Notes: a model not told the origin generated them from the sequence alone. Positions 1-10,482 are shown, counted from the stretch's first letter. The stretch: DNA of 64,000 nt from Aliterella atlantica CENA595 (GCF_000952155.1 NZ_JYON01000011.1:92241-156240); one strand, 5' to 3'. A program made the numbers and translations.

Positions 1-215
1 TGTCCTAGCTTTTCTAATGTTTCAGCTTCAGCTTGAAAAAGTCTTCTCGCGTTTTGGAGGAAGGTGTAGTTGCTAGTTGCAGGTTGGAGGTGTTTGACTA
101 CACATTTGGGCTTTCCTGGTCTGTGTGTATCTTCAGCAATGTATGTTTGGCTAAAGCCACCTATACCCAAAATTTCCGCAATTTGGTAACGCCCGCCTAG
201 CAACCTATCAATCAT
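1..215 (-). CDS. Serine/threonine protein kinase, N-terminal 71 residues (cut by window edge)
   Basis: The reading frame begins with ATG at 215 and runs off the left edge. The protein starts MIDRLLGGRYQIAEILGIGG, and the glycine-rich loop continues as GIGGFSQTYIAED. That is the Hanks-type kinase nucleotide loop in the form common in cyanobacterial Ser/Thr kinases (Pkn/Spk type). A later VVKHLQP supplies the ATP-binding lysine. The catalytic loop and any C-terminal sensor or repeat domain lie outside the window. Signalling kinases of this kind phosphorylate protein Ser/Thr residues, but no target can be inferred here. It is transcribed away from the WD40 gene, so the two share a divergent upstream region. 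Confidence 0.85.
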   Translation of the reverse strand, partial: MIDRLLGGRYQIAEILGIGGFSQTYIAEDTHRPGKPKCVVKHLQPATSNYTFLQNARRLFQAEAETLEKLG

Positions 216-628
216 TATTTTAGTTCTCCAGCCATAGTTAGATTATATGACACACCTAGAAGATATTTTTCTTTATTGTTTATTTATAACCATAGATATA
301 CGTGTATTTTCCTAGTATTGGATTGAAAAAATTATTAGAGTTTAACGCTCATTTTTAACATTTAATATCTATTAAGTAGTGGTAGGCATAATCATAAAAT
401 AGTTGCAGGTAAGCTTTGCTAAAGAAATAGTGAAAAGCTTATAAAATGGCTTAATAAAAATTTTGCCATAAAATTGCAGTTATACAAGCAAATTTGTCAA
501 AATTGAAGCGATCGCTAAAAAGCGGTGTTAGCCTAAACCAGATCTAACATTCTTTTAATTTAGCTATTGCATACAGCAAAATCAAGCCAACGTAGGCGAT
601 CGCCACTGTAATAACCTCATCAATAGCT
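216..628. other. Intergenic region between divergent kinase and WD40 genes
   Basis: AT-rich, 413 bases, with one near-complete HIP1 site around 508-515. It must hold the promoters of both flanking genes. I see no RNA gene, repeat or convincing reading frame in it. Confidence 0.5.
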
Positions 629-1669
629 ATGGCATTTCCAGGATTAATCCTTGGTAGTTTATGTTTTGCCCTGATAGTAGTTTCTTTCCCAGGCGTGCTG
701 GCACAGCGCGATCGCATTTCTCCAGGGCAAATTGACCGCATGACGCAAGTCACCGCAGCAATCAATTCCTGGCTGGGAAAACTGAGTGTAGATACAATTA
801 GCGGCGGTCATTCGCGAATAGTTTATTGTGTTGCTATTAGCCCAGATAGTCAATTATTGGCTAGCGGTAGCGGCGATCGCACGATCAAAATTTGGAGTTT
901 AAGCCAGAGAAAGCTAATGCAAACGCTGGTAGGACATTCAGATTGGGTAAGTGCAGTTGCTTTTAGCCCAGATGGGCGGACTTTAGTTAGTAGCAGCGGC
1001 GATAAGACAATTAAGTTATGGAACTTGCAGACTGGGCGATCGATCCGTACTTTGGTAGGACATTCAGATTGGGTAAGTGCAATTGCTTTTAGCCTTAATG
1101 GGCGAACCCTTGTTAGCGGTAGTGGCGATAGAACTATTAAAATATGGGATTTAAAAACAGGGCGAGTTAGGCGTACAATTGCGGAAAAAGGAGGAGTAAC
1201 AGCGATCGCTATTGCTCCCGATGGTAAGACTTTCGCTAGCGGTAGCTACCTTAATACCGTGAAAATTTGGCAGCTTAATAATGGTAAATTGCTCCACACC
1301 CTAACAGGACATTCTAGACCAGTTTATGCTGTTGCCTTTAGCCCAGACGGTGAAACTTTAGCTAGCGGTAGTAATGCTGGCGAGGTTAAACTGTGGAGAG
1401 TCCAAAATGGTAAATTACTCCGTACCCTTTCTAGTCATAAAAGAGCAGTTGCAGGTGTTGCTTTTAGTGCAGATGGTCAGCTTGTAGCTAGTGGTAGCGA
1501 AGATAGAACTATCAAGCTGTGGAATGTGGATAATGGCAAATTAGTTCGCACTCTGTTGGATAACAAAGATGGAGTTACGTCAGTTGCTTTTAGTTCTAAT
1601 AGCAATACTCTTGCTAATGGTAGTAGAGATAAAACGATTAAGATTTGGCGCGTCTTAGTTGCTAAGTAG
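629..1669 (+). CDS. Exported WD40-repeat protein
   Basis: 346 residues. A hydrophobic N-terminal segment (about residues 4-25, ending near VLAQ) looks like a signal peptide. The rest, from about residue 55, is a run of roughly 41-residue WD40 units with the cyanobacterial consensus H(S/T)xxVxxVAFSPDGxxLxSGSxDxTIKLW. About seven units can be counted, enough for one closed beta-propeller with no other domain. Such propellers are binding platforms, and no ligand can be read from the sequence. In-frame stop TAG at 593-595 and no earlier ATG support the start at 629. It stands alone between intergenic regions. Confidence 0.88.
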   Translation: MAFPGLILGSLCFALIVVSFPGVLAQRDRISPGQIDRMTQVTAAINSWLGKLSVDTISGGHSRIVYCVAISPDSQLLASGSGDRTIKIWSLSQRKLMQTLVGHSDWVSAVAFSPDGRTLVSSSGDKTIKLWNLQTGRSIRTLVGHSDWVSAIAFSLNGRTLVSGSGDRTIKIWDLKTGRVRRTIAEKGGVTAIAIAPDGKTFASGSYLNTVKIWQLNNGKLLHTLTGHSRPVYAVAFSPDGETLASGSNAGEVKLWRVQNGKLLRTLSSHKRAVAGVAFSADGQLVASGSEDRTIKLWNVDNGKLVRTLLDNKDGVTSVAFSSNSNTLANGSRDKTIKIWRVLVAK

Positions 1670-2112
1670 TTTTGAATTTCGAGTTTTGAGTTACCCAAAA
1701 ATTGCTCGTGCTTAAGACTGCAACGTGCAATCCTACTGAACCAACTAGGCTAAAGACAATAAAAGACTTCAGCGCCTCGTCTTCTTTTTCTCGCTGCTGT
1801 ACAGCGATGCTCGATAAGCCCATACACTATTGCTACTAATTCCCACCTGGTCGCTCAACTTAAGATGCATTAGAAGTCATTGTCAAGAGGAAAATGCTGG
1901 TTTTTAGTTGCTGCAATCCAGTAACAATATCCTCAAAGCAGCTAATGACAATAGTTTTATCCTTTCCTCTCCCATTTAAAATAAGTTTGTTTGTTATCAA
2001 TTATTTGCAATTGCTTGACATTAGTTCGCATTAGATTTACTTTTTCTTGAGAAGTAGTTTCAGCTTATTGTGAGTTGGGATGTTTCCTAAAAATTTGTCC
2101 TAGAAATAAAAA
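1670..2112. other. Intergenic region upstream of exbB
   Basis: 443 bases with no convincing frame or RNA gene. It contains the promoter region of the exbB-exbD pair. Nothing else could be recognised. Confidence 0.45.
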
Positions 2113-2760
2113 ATGGGAATTAGTAATCTTTTTGCTGCAGGTGGCGTAGTTATGTGGCCCCTGCTAGGATTTTCGATAGTAGCGATCGCTTTAATTGCCG
2201 AACGTTTGATTTTTTGGTTCCGCATCAACAAAAGGCAGCCGCGTGTAGTTAGAGATGCAATGTCTTACTACAGACACGATCCTGACACTGCTTTAAAAAA
2301 ACTCAAGCAAAACGCCGATTTACCAATTGCGCGGATTTTCTTAGCAGCCTTAGAACTAGAACAACCAACACCAGAAGAATTTCGTCTAGCTTTAGAAAGC
2401 GAAGCGCAAGCAGAAATTCCGGTACTCAAGCGGTTTAACACTGTATTTGAAACTATTATCAGTCTTGCTCCTTTACTTGGATTATTAGGAACAGTTTTAG
2501 GATTAATTTACTCTTTTGCTTCGTTGCGATTGGGCGATGTGGGCGGAGGTCAAGCTGGAGGCGTGACATCAGGAATCAGCGAAGCATTGGTTTCTACTGC
2601 TTCGGGGTTAATTGTGGCAATTTTCACGCTGCTATTCTCTAACGCTTTTCGCGGCTTTTATATTCGCCAAATAGCGCTAATTCAAGAATATGGCGGTCAG
2701 TTAGAATTACTTTACCGTCGCTATTATGAAAAAGGAAGCAGATATGCGTCTACCCGATGA
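2113..2760 (+). CDS. exbB: MotA/TolQ/ExbB proton-channel family protein
   Basis: 215 residues. There is a membrane segment at about residues 11-33 and two more at about 115-140 and 155-180. The central region has the family motif LAPLLGLLGTVLGLIYSF followed by a glycine-rich loop and ISEALVSTASGLIVAI, typical of ExbB/TolQ. With ExbD it forms an inner-membrane motor that uses proton-motive force to energise outer-membrane transport through TonB, or cell-envelope functions like TolQR. It overlaps the exbD start. No tonB gene is next to it, so the actual partner is unknown. ExbB and TolQ cannot be separated by eye. Confidence 0.9.
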   Translation: MGISNLFAAGGVVMWPLLGFSIVAIALIAERLIFWFRINKRQPRVVRDAMSYYRHDPDTALKKLKQNADLPIARIFLAALELEQPTPEEFRLALESEAQAEIPVLKRFNTVFETIISLAPLLGLLGTVLGLIYSFASLRLGDVGGGQAGGVTSGISEALVSTASGLIVAIFTLLFSNAFRGFYIRQIALIQEYGGQLELLYRRYYEKGSRYASTR

Positions 2761-3145
2761 GCCAGAAGTTCCCGCACAAATTAACATCGTGCCAATGATC
2801 GATGTGATTTTTGCTATTTTGACATTTTTTATTATGTCAACGCTATTTTTAACTCGCTCTGAGGGGCTGTTAGTAAATTTACCGCAAGCATCCTCGGCGA
2901 AAGTTCAGCCTTCAACGCCGATTACAGTTACTATTGACGCGCAAGGAAATATAGCCCTTAATCGCAAAACAGTACCAATTGATGCACTAAGTACCCAAGT
3001 TGGGCAATTAATTAAACCGAATCAAGAAACCCTAGTAATTGTCAATGCCGATAAAGCTGTCAATCACGGGCAAGTTGTCACAGTTATGGATCGAGTCAGG
3101 CAAATTCCAGGAGCGAAACTGGCGATCGCAACTCAAAGACCTTAG
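2744..3145 (+). CDS. exbD: ExbD/TolR family biopolymer transport protein
   Basis: About 133 residues from ATG 2744. I chose this start over ATG 2726 because a good ribosome-binding sequence (AAGGA) lies 7 bases before it, and because MRLPDEPEVPAQINIVPMID is the usual ExbD N-terminus. There is one transmembrane segment (about residues 18-38) with the conserved Asp of VPMIDVIF, the proton-path residue, at its start. A small periplasmic domain follows. It partners with the overlapping ExbB as the second motor subunit. The overlap (17 bases from 2744, 35 from 2726) implies translational coupling. Confidence 0.9.
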   Translation: MRLPDEPEVPAQINIVPMIDVIFAILTFFIMSTLFLTRSEGLLVNLPQASSAKVQPSTPITVTIDAQGNIALNRKTVPIDALSTQVGQLIKPNQETLVIVNADKAVNHGQVVTVMDRVRQIPGAKLAIATQRP

Positions 3146-3222
3146 CTTTTAGATCGCAATCTAGTCACAGCGATGAGAGTCGCAGCGCTAAAATTATTAA
3201 GCACTGTTTACGCGCTGCTGCT

Positions 3223-6204
3223 ATGTCTCATACTGCTGATATGCCCAATGCTCAGGTAGAGTCTACTAACGGTCATCTTTTAGATCGAAGCAATACTATT
3301 CGCATTCGCGGCGCTAGACAGCACAATCTTAAAAATATCGATTTAGAATTACCGCGCGATCGCTTGATTGTTTTTACAGGCGTTTCTGGTTCAGGTAAGT
3401 CTTCTTTGGCTTTTGATACGATTTTTGCTGAAGGACAGCGCCGTTATGTAGAATCCTTGAGTGCTTACGCGCGGCAGTTTTTGGGGCAGCTAGATAAGCC
3501 GGATGTAGAGGCGATTGAAGGCTTGAGTCCAGCTATCTCTATCGATCAAAAATCTACTTCTCACAACCCCCGTTCTACTGTAGGAACGGTTACTGAGATT
3601 TACGACTATTTACGCTTGCTATTTGGACGGGCTGGCGAACCTCATTGCCCGATATGCGATCGCTCGATTGCCCCCCAGACTATCGATCAAATGTGCGATC
3701 GCATTCTGGAGTTGCCAGACGGTACGCGCTTCCAAATTTTAGCCCCTGTTGTCCGAGGGAAAAAAGGCACGCATCGTAAATTACTTTCTTCTCTCGCTTC
3801 TGAAGGTTGGATTAGGGCAAGGGTAAATAACGAGGTCAGAGAGCTATCTGACAACATCGAGTTAGATAAAAATTATACACATACTATAGAAATCGTTATT
3901 GATAGGCTAATTAAAAAGCCTTCTATTCAGGAGCGTTTGACTGATTCGCTGGCTACTTGCTTGCGGCTTTCTGGGGGAATTGCAGTTGTAGATGTATTAA
4001 ATGATACATCATTTAGTGCAGGCGGAGTCCGACAAGATAGTAAATATATAGATACTAGCACAAAAATTGAAAATGAAAACCCCGATTTAGCTGCTACAAA
4101 TGCAGACAATTCCTATCAACAAAACGAGCTAATTTTCTCAGAAAACTTTGCTTGTCCAGTACATGGCGCTGTGATGGAAGAATTGTCACCGCGACTATTT
4201 TCTTTCAACTCTCCTTACGGCGCTTGTCCTAACTGTCATGGTTTGGGTAGTTTGCAGAAGTTTTCGCCAGAATTGGTAGTACCAGATCCGCAAGCACCAG
4301 TATATGCAGCGATCGCTCCTTGGTCAGAAAAAGACAACTCTTACTACCTATCGTTGCTCTATAGCGTCGGACAAGCTTATGGCTTTGAGATTCAGACCAA
4401 TTGGAATAAGCTCACACAAGAACAGCAGCAAGTAATTTTACACGGCAGCGACAAACCAATTTGGATAGAAGATCGTAAAGATCATCGGCGTTATGCAGGC
4501 GTAATACCTATACTCCAGCGCCAATACAGCGAAGCATCTGACTTGCAAAAGCAAAAGTTAGAACAATATTTAATTGCTCAACCTTGCGAAGTCTGCCTTG
4601 GTAAGCGTTTAAAGCCAGAAGCATTATCAGTACGACTAGGACAGTATCATATTATCGATTTGACAAGTAGCTCGATTCGGGAGTGCCAGCATCGCATCAA
4701 TACCATGAAACTAAGCGATCGCGCTTTTCAAATTGCTGACTTGGTACTGCGAGAAATCAAAGCTAGGCTGCAATTTCTCCTTGATGTAGGTTTAGACTAC
4801 CTGACTCTAGATCGCCCAGCAATGACGCTTTCAGGCGGCGAGGCGCAGCGAATTAGACTTGCAACGCAAATCGGTTCTGGTTTAACTGGCGTACTGTACG
4901 TTTTAGATGAACCGAGTATTGGATTGCATCAACGAGATAACGGGAGATTGCTACAAACTTTAACTAAACTGCGCGACTTAGGAAATACGCTGATTGTTGT
5001 CGAACACGACGAAGAAACAATTAGAGCAGCAGATTATTTAGTAGATATTGGTCCTGGTGCTGGGATTCACGGCGGCTATATTATTTCCCAAGGCAACTTA
5101 GAGGCATTATTAACAGCAAAAGATTCGCATACAGGTGCGTACTTATCAGGACGAAAAGTAATTGAAACGCCAAAAGAGCGGCGAGAAGGTAACGGGCGAT
5201 CGCTTTCTATCAAGCAAGCGCATCGCAACAACCTAAAAGATATCGATGTCGATATACCTTTGGGTAAACTTGTCTGCGTTACTGGTGTTTCTGGTTCGGG
5301 AAAATCTACACTAATTAACGATTTACTTTATCCAGCATTGCAGCATCAACTAACGCGCAAAGTCCCACTACCGCAGGAATTAGCCGAAATTAAAGGACTT
5401 AATGCCGTTGATAAAGCGATCGTGATTGACCAATCTCCAATTGGACGTACTCCGCGTTCAAATCCAGCAACTTATACAGGTGTATTTGACGTTATTCGCG
5501 AAGTATTTACCCAAACAATTGAAGCTAAAGCCAGAGGATATAAAGCAGGACAATTTTCTTTTAACGTCAAAGGCGGACGTTGCGAAGCTTGCTGCGGACA
5601 AGGGGTAAATGTGATTGAAATGAACTTTTTACCCGATGTTTACGTGCAGTGCGAAGTATGTAAAGGTGCAAGATATAACAGGGAAACTCTGCAAGTCAAG
5701 TATAAAGATAAATCAATTGCTGACGTGCTGAATATGACAGCAGAAGAGAGTTTAGAGTTTTTTACTAATATTCCTAGAGCTTTTAGTAGGTTGCAAACAT
5801 TGGTAGATGTAGGCTTAGGTTATGTCAAGTTAGGACAGCCAGCAACAACTTTATCTGGTGGTGAAGCGCAGCGGGTAAAATTAGCATCAGAGTTATCGCG
5901 TCGCGCTACAGGGAAAACTTTGTATTTAATTGACGAACCAACTACAGGTTTATCATTTTATGACGTGCATAAATTACTAGATGTATTGCAACGTTTGGTA
6001 GATAAAGGCAATTCAATTTTAGTCATCGAACATAACTTAGACGTAATTCGTTGTTGCGATTGGGTAATAGATTTAGGACCAGAAGGCGGCGATAAAGGCG
6101 GCGAAATAGTTGCAGTAGGAACACCAGAACAAGTAGCAAATAACGATCGTTCTTATACAGGTCAATATTTAAAACAAGTATTGCAACAGCATCCACCTAA
6201 ATGA
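3223..6204 (+). CDS. uvrA: UvrABC excision repair ATPase subunit A
   Basis: 993 residues, the DNA-damage recognition subunit of nucleotide excision repair. Two ABC ATPase modules are visible. Walker A sites are [14 protein letters not shown] (about residue 53) and [14 protein letters not shown], each followed by an LSGGEAQR signature and a DEPSIGL or DEPTTGL Walker B. Zinc-binding cysteine pairs include CPICDRS, CPNCHG, and the C-terminal module CEACCGQG paired with CEVC. It is slightly longer than the usual 940-960 residues because of a low-complexity insert at about residues 265-305. It stands 78 bases after exbD and converges on the parD/parE locus. Confidence 0.97.
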   Translation: MSHTADMPNAQVESTNGHLLDRSNTIRIRGARQHNLKNIDLELPRDRLIVFTGVSGSGKSSLAFDTIFAEGQRRYVESLSAYARQFLGQLDKPDVEAIEGLSPAISIDQKSTSHNPRSTVGTVTEIYDYLRLLFGRAGEPHCPICDRSIAPQTIDQMCDRILELPDGTRFQILAPVVRGKKGTHRKLLSSLASEGWIRARVNNEVRELSDNIELDKNYTHTIEIVIDRLIKKPSIQERLTDSLATCLRLSGGIAVVDVLNDTSFSAGGVRQDSKYIDTSTKIENENPDLAATNADNSYQQNELIFSENFACPVHGAVMEELSPRLFSFNSPYGACPNCHGLGSLQKFSPELVVPDPQAPVYAAIAPWSEKDNSYYLSLLYSVGQAYGFEIQTNWNKLTQEQQQVILHGSDKPIWIEDRKDHRRYAGVIPILQRQYSEASDLQKQKLEQYLIAQPCEVCLGKRLKPEALSVRLGQYHIIDLTSSSIRECQHRINTMKLSDRAFQIADLVLREIKARLQFLLDVGLDYLTLDRPAMTLSGGEAQRIRLATQIGSGLTGVLYVLDEPSIGLHQRDNGRLLQTLTKLRDLGNTLIVVEHDEETIRAADYLVDIGPGAGIHGGYIISQGNLEALLTAKDSHTGAYLSGRKVIETPKERREGNGRSLSIKQAHRNNLKDIDVDIPLGKLVCVTGVSGSGKSTLINDLLYPALQHQLTRKVPLPQELAEIKGLNAVDKAIVIDQSPIGRTPRSNPATYTGVFDVIREVFTQTIEAKARGYKAGQFSFNVKGGRCEACCGQGVNVIEMNFLPDVYVQCEVCKGARYNRETLQVKYKDKSIADVLNMTAEESLEFFTNIPRAFSRLQTLVDVGLGYVKLGQPATTLSGGEAQRVKLASELSRRATGKTLYLIDEPTTGLSFYDVHKLLDVLQRLVDKGNSILVIEHNLDVIRCCDWVIDLGPEGGDKGGEIVAVGTPEQVANNDRSYTGQYLKQVLQQHPPK

Positions 6205-6218
6205 ACTTCTCACCTATT

Positions 6219-6515
6219 TTAATCTTCTGCAAACAAGGCTTCTAAATCCTGACGACCATTGACTACTCGCAGAATGTTAACACCATCATCTACAACCTGA
6301 TAAAGAATAATGTATCCATTTAGCGGTAAGCCTCGCAAGTATAAGCTGATATAGTTATAACTACGTCCTATATTAGGAAATTTCGCCAAATAGAGGCATT
6401 TTTAATTAAATTCTCGAAATAGTTTCTCTCCTGCTTCCACATTGCGTTCTAAAAAATATTCTGCAATACGATTTAAATCTTGACTTGCAGAAGGAGCAAT
6501 AATAAAACGGCTCAT
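6219..6515 (-). pseudogene. ParE/RelE-type toxin interrupted by an in-frame TAA
   Basis: From ATG 6513-6515 the frame reads MSRFIIAPSASQDLNRIAEY, a ParE-like N-terminus, up to a TAA at 6402-6404 (codon 38). The same frame then continues without another stop to TAA 6219-6221, ending in a normal ParE tail (LRVVNGRQDLEALFAED). The whole frame is 98 sense and stop codons plus the terminal stop, the usual toxin size. A single C-to-T change in a Gln codon (CAA) would explain the stop. ATG overlaps the antitoxin stop as ATGA, the normal type II operon arrangement. The toxin is probably dead unless the base is a sequencing error or the stop is read through. Confidence 0.8.
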
Positions 6516-6778
6516 TTATGCTCCTCACGAGCCTGTCTAAACCGTTCTAGAATCTGATTGACGACCGTCTCACCGTCTAGTCCTTCGCCGCGTTCGAGTT
6601 CTGCTGTAGCAACATCTACCTGTGCGCGGACTTCTTCAATCCACTGACTGGATTCACTACCTAGGTTGTCAAGTAGACGAAATGCGACATCAATCACTTC
6701 ATCTGCATCAGTAAATTTACCAGAGGAAATTTGTGCTTGAATAAATTGTTGATGTTCGGGTTTAAGTAAAATTTTCAT
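6512..6778 (-). CDS. ParD-like antitoxin (ribbon-helix-helix type)
   Basis: 88 residues beginning MKILLKPEHQQFIQAQISSG, with SGKFTDADEVIDVAFRLL, the ParD/CopG-type DNA-binding and dimerisation segment. An acidic helical tail follows that would wrap the toxin. It precedes the ParE-like frame and overlaps it by four bases. In this family the antitoxin neutralises the toxin and represses the operon. Here the antitoxin frame is intact while the toxin carries a stop codon, so it may survive as an orphan regulator or as an anti-toxin against related systems. Confidence 0.85.
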   Translation of the reverse strand: MKILLKPEHQQFIQAQISSGKFTDADEVIDVAFRLLDNLGSESSQWIEEVRAQVDVATAELERGEGLDGETVVNQILERFRQAREEHK

Positions 6779-6879
6779 TAGAGCAAATTCCTAGTAAAGA
6801 TATATCTATCACGCTTGTTGTTACTTAAAATTGTAATAGTGCGATCGCCACTTGTAGGTGCGTTGCACAGGCAAGCACT

Positions 6880-7770
6880 CTACTTATTCGTAACTTCAAT
6901 ATAAATATGCTCTAACCTTACTGGTGTTCTGGCAATTGATTCTAAGTTAATACCTTCAAAGCAAGCAATAATTTCTTTAAGTTCTAATTGTTGTGGCAAC
7001 CAAAAAGCTAAATCTCTGCCGTATCGCCTGTAAGTAAAACCGCATTTATTACCAAGTGCGATCGCTTTTTCTTCTTCTTGCGTCTGTATAGTCACAATTT
7101 CTGTAGCTGGAATGCGCTGGCGCAATTGTGCTAAACTCCCTTCTGCTAATATTTTCCCAGCTTTTAAGATGCCAATGCGATCGCACAAACGTTCTGCTTC
7201 GTCTAGTAAGTGAGTAGTAAGTAATATTGTCATTCCTGATTGTTTTAGCTGTTTAATTAACTCCCACATTTGGTAACGCGCTTCAATATCTAAACCTGTA
7301 GTTGGTTCATCTAATATTGCTAATTTTGGTTTGTGGACAAGAGCAACTGCTATATTTAACCTTCTTTGCATTCCGCCGCTCAATTTTTCTACAGGAGTTG
7401 TGGCGCGATCGCTTAAATTAACAGCAGCCAAACACGCTTTTACTTGTTGCTGGCGTTCTTTTCCTGTTAAACCGTACAACTTAGTGAAGAAGTTGAGATT
7501 TTCTTGGCAAGACAGAGTTTTATAAAGTAGATTTTCTTGGGGAGCAATACCAATTAGCTGTTTAGTCGAAGCTGAAATTGGGCGATCGCAAATAGTAACT
7601 TTGCCACTATCTGCTTGCAGCAAATTACAAATGATATTTATAGTCGTAGTCTTACCCGCGCCATTTGCTCCTAGTAAGCCGTAAATTTCTCCTGGTTGAA
7701 TCTGTAGCGATAAATCATCGAGTACCGATCGCTTGCTGTAAGCCTTACTTAAATTTTCAATTTTTAGCAC
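6880..7770 (-). CDS. ABC-2 type exporter, ATP-binding subunit
   Basis: About 296 residues when started at GTG 7768-7770 (VLKIENLSKAYSKRS). A longer in-frame extension would run through the permease gene and does not resemble the family. Walker A is GANGAGKTTTI, the signature is LSGGMQRRL, and Walker B is LAILDEPTTGLD, followed by a switch His in LLTTHLLDEAERLC. This is the ATPase of a drug/antibiotic or polysaccharide ABC-2 exporter (CcmA/DrrA-like). It starts five bases after the permease stop, so the two are translationally coupled. The substrate is unknown. Confidence 0.9.
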   Translation of the reverse strand: MLKIENLSKAYSKRSVLDDLSLQIQPGEIYGLLGANGAGKTTTINIICNLLQADSGKVTICDRPISASTKQLIGIAPQENLLYKTLSCQENLNFFTKLYGLTGKERQQQVKACLAAVNLSDRATTPVEKLSGGMQRRLNIAVALVHKPKLAILDEPTTGLDIEARYQMWELIKQLKQSGMTILLTTHLLDEAERLCDRIGILKAGKILAEGSLAQLRQRIPATEIVTIQTQEEEKAIALGNKCGFTYRRYGRDLAFWLPQQLELKEIIACFEGINLESIARTPVRLEHIYIEVTNK

Positions 7771-7775
7771 TGCTT

Positions 7776-8549
7776 CTACAACCTTCTTTCTACTGTCAAC
7801 ATCCGCCTGTAAGACAACCAACCACCGCCAACCATCAAGACTGCAAACCCACATAAAAACCAAAAGTGATTAGCAATAGCCTCTATTTCATCGCCTCTTG
7901 CAGAAACCCCTAGCAAAGCTTCATTCATGTGGTAAATCGGATTAAAACGCGCAATATTTAGCAATAATTTGGGAAATAGAAAAGTAGGTACAAATGCCCC
8001 TCCCAAAATTAATAAAGGTACGCCAAAAGCAGCCACCAAAGAATTTACATCCTCAGTTCGCCGCGCCAACTGCGTACCCAAAATAAAGCCTAAACCTACA
8101 TAGGCAGCAATACTCAAGAGAATAATTATTCCTCCTAAAAGCATAGAACCATTAAAACTTGCTCCCCAAAAAGCAGCAACAGCGTACACTAATAGCGTTT
8201 GTCCAATCCCAATGCAGCTATGAGCTAAAAAAATTCCTAAAAAATAGGAAGTACCACTTAAGGGCGATACAAATAATCGCTTGAGCGTCTGCTGTTCGCG
8301 CTCAGAAACAACGGTAGCGACACTTCCACCCAAACAGCTAAAAAATAGTGCCGCGCCTACAAGCGTCACGGGGGCGGATCTTTCTAAAGCTTGAGCCATT
8401 GACAATGACGCTCTTTCTGCAAAAATTAATCCGTTGAGTAATAGTACAGAAATAGGAAAAATACTCCAAAACACTAAACTGCGCCGCCGTCGCCATAATT
8501 CAATTAAAATTCGCTGCGTCACAGCTAGGGTTTCTCGCCAATATTTCAT
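7776..8549 (-). CDS. ABC-2 type exporter, permease subunit
   Basis: 257 residues with about six membrane spans. The first is near residues 28-45 (VFWSIFPISVLLLNGLIFAE). The motif SEREQQTLKRLFVSPLSGTS is typical of ABC-2 permeases. It forms the membrane pore for the adjacent ATPase. It is divergent from cruE, with only 13 bases between the two start codons, so the promoters must overlap coding sequence. Confidence 0.88.
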   Translation of the reverse strand: MKYWRETLAVTQRILIELWRRRRSLVFWSIFPISVLLLNGLIFAERASLSMAQALERSAPVTLVGAALFFSCLGGSVATVVSEREQQTLKRLFVSPLSGTSYFLGIFLAHSCIGIGQTLLVYAVAAFWGASFNGSMLLGGIIILLSIAAYVGLGFILGTQLARRTEDVNSLVAAFGVPLLILGGAFVPTFLFPKLLLNIARFNPIYHMNEALLGVSARGDEIEAIANHFWFLCGFAVLMVGGGWLSYRRMLTVERRL

Positions 8550-8562
8550 ATCAAGTTGAGCT

Positions 8563-10482
8563 TTGATGAATCAATCTCCATACTCCCAATTACCGCCCAT
8601 CTCTCGCCGCACTGTGCTGAAATTATTTGGTGTTGGTACTGTAGGCGGTTTACTCGGATATTCTCGCTTTAGCAAACCACAACCTACAGTTTTTCAGCAA
8701 GATGTTTTAAAGTTACCGCAGCAATTAGATAAGCCTTTAAGTGTAGTTGTAGTTGGTGCTGGACTTGCGGGTTTAGCCTGCGCTTACGAACTAAGTCAGC
8801 GCGGTTTTGCAGTAACGCTGTTAGAAAAGTCGTCTTTACTTGGCGGTAAGGTTGCTAGTTGGCAAATCGATGTCGGGGATGAAGCTTTTAGGATGGAACA
8901 TGGCTTTCATGGCTTTTTCCCCCAATACTACAACCTCAACAACTTAGTTGCAGAGTTAGAAATTAAAGATAATTTTCAGTCTTTAAATCGCTATAGCGTG
9001 CTTTATCAAGATAGTAAGTATAAACCAGAGGTATTTTACCCCAGTAGTTCGGCTTTTCCTTGGAATATGGTCGATTTGGCTGTAGCGTCTCCAAATCTAT
9101 TGCGTTGGGGAATTAATTTAACTAAGTTAAAACATTTGCAAGTATTCCAAGCAATTACTGGTTTTCAAATCCAAAAAAGCTTTGCTAGGCTAGACCGCAT
9201 TTCTGTTGCTGATTGGGTAAAATCTGACTTTCCCCAAGGGTTGTACGACTTATATTTTCTCCCATTTGCTAAATCTAGCCTCAATGCTCCCGATTTAATG
9301 AGTGTGGGGGAACTGATGCAGTTTTTCCACTTCTATTTTTTCGGTAATCCAGAAGGCTTGGCTTTTAACGGTACGCGCGATGATATGGGTACGAGTTTAG
9401 TTCAACCAATTGCCGATGCGATCGCTCAAAAAGGTGGCAAAATAGTCACAGGTGCAACTGTAGATAAAATCCATTTATCTCCAGGAAAAATAGATTATTT
9501 ATCTTACCAACAAGGCGAATCAAGCGTTCCCTTTTGGGTAGAACGCAACAATGCAACTCAATATTACGGCGCAGGCGATCGCGTATTTGCAAATATTCCT
9601 GAATCTTCTGAAGCTATCTCGCTTACTTGCACTCATCAAGGTTGTACGGTAGCTAAAGCTGATGATGGTAAATTCCATTGTCCGTGTCACGGCGCAGTTT
9701 TTGACAAAGAAGGAAAAGTATTAAAAGGTCCTGCAACTAAAGATTTACCGCGATATCAAGTTATCCAGCAGCAAACAGATAAATTGCAATTAGCCGCCAT
9801 ACAACAATTGCAGCAAAATCCAGAAACAATTAAGGCAGATTATTACGTATTTGCTACAGATGTTCCTGGAGTAAAACAACTATTTAACCGCACAACTGGG
9901 GAAGTAGATGATAAAGTGCGATCGCAAATCGATAAACTAGCTGTAGCCGATCCTTTTGCTGTATGTCGTTTTTGGTTCGATAGCGACTTTGACTGGGAAC
10001 ACAGCAATTTTACATCTCTATCTGGATACAAACTAACTGATAGCATCACTCTCTACCACCGAATTCAAACGCAATTTATCGACTGGGCAAAAAAAACTGG
10101 TGGTAGTGTAGTAGAGTTACACGCCTATTGTTACAAAGAAAAAGACTTTCCCACCCAGCAAGCACTACTAACGACATTTCAGCAAGAACTCTACCAAATA
10201 GTACCGCAGCTAAAACAAGCCAATATCTTGCACCGAGAATTAGTCAATCAAAAGAATTTTGCAGGCTATCCACCCAATAGTTATGCATTTCGCCCAGAAA
10301 CCAGCACAGAAATATCTAACTTATTATTTGCAGGCGATTGGGTAAAAATGCCATTTCCCAGCGGCTTAATGGAAAGAGCAGTCAGCAGCGGCTTACTAGC
10401 AGCTAATGAGATTTTACATCGCCAAGGCTTGCAAAGGCGATCGCTTTTTTCGGTAAATCCAGAAGGTTTATTCAATATTTGA
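8563..10482 (+). CDS. cruE: Carotenoid ring desaturase/methyltransferase with Rieske domain (CruE-like)
   Basis: 639 residues. A twin-arginine-like motif (SRRTVLKLFG, about residues 14-23) and hydrophobic stretch come first. Then follows an FAD-binding fold (VVVVGAGLAGLACAYEL) of the CrtI/CrtU amine-oxidase type. A Rieske [2Fe-2S] domain is inserted, with CTHQGC at about 356 and CPCHG at about 373. The C-terminus has the usual FAD motif (LLFAGDWVKMPFPSGLMERA). In Synechococcus PCC 7002, CruE converts beta-rings of beta-carotene to aromatic chi-rings during synechoxanthin synthesis. The Rieske-oxygenase gene immediately downstream matches the second step. A CrtU-like phi-ring synthase is the alternative. 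Confidence 0.8.
   Translation: MMNQSPYSQLPPISRRTVLKLFGVGTVGGLLGYSRFSKPQPTVFQQDVLKLPQQLDKPLSVVVVGAGLAGLACAYELSQRGFAVTLLEKSSLLGGKVASWQIDVGDEAFRMEHGFHGFFPQYYNLNNLVAELEIKDNFQSLNRYSVLYQDSKYKPEVFYPSSSAFPWNMVDLAVASPNLLRWGINLTKLKHLQVFQAITGFQIQKSFARLDRISVADWVKSDFPQGLYDLYFLPFAKSSLNAPDLMSVGELMQFFHFYFFGNPEGLAFNGTRDDMGTSLVQPIADAIAQKGGKIVTGATVDKIHLSPGKIDYLSYQQGESSVPFWVERNNATQYYGAGDRVFANIPESSEAISLTCTHQGCTVAKADDGKFHCPCHGAVFDKEGKVLKGPATKDLPRYQVIQQQTDKLQLAAIQQLQQNPETIKADYYVFATDVPGVKQLFNRTTGEVDDKVRSQIDKLAVADPFAVCRFWFDSDFDWEHSNFTSLSGYKLTDSITLYHRIQTQFIDWAKKTGGSVVELHAYCYKEKDFPTQQALLTTFQQELYQIVPQLKQANILHRELVNQKNFAGYPPNSYAFRPETSTEISNLLFAGDWVKMPFPSGLMERAVSSGLLAANEILHRQGLQRRSLFSVNPEGLFNI

Noticed and set aside
6880..7863. 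Longer start of the ABC ATPase (ATG 7863)
   Set aside because: The additional 31 residues lie inside the permease gene and do not resemble the family; GTG 7770 fits the ATPase N-terminus.
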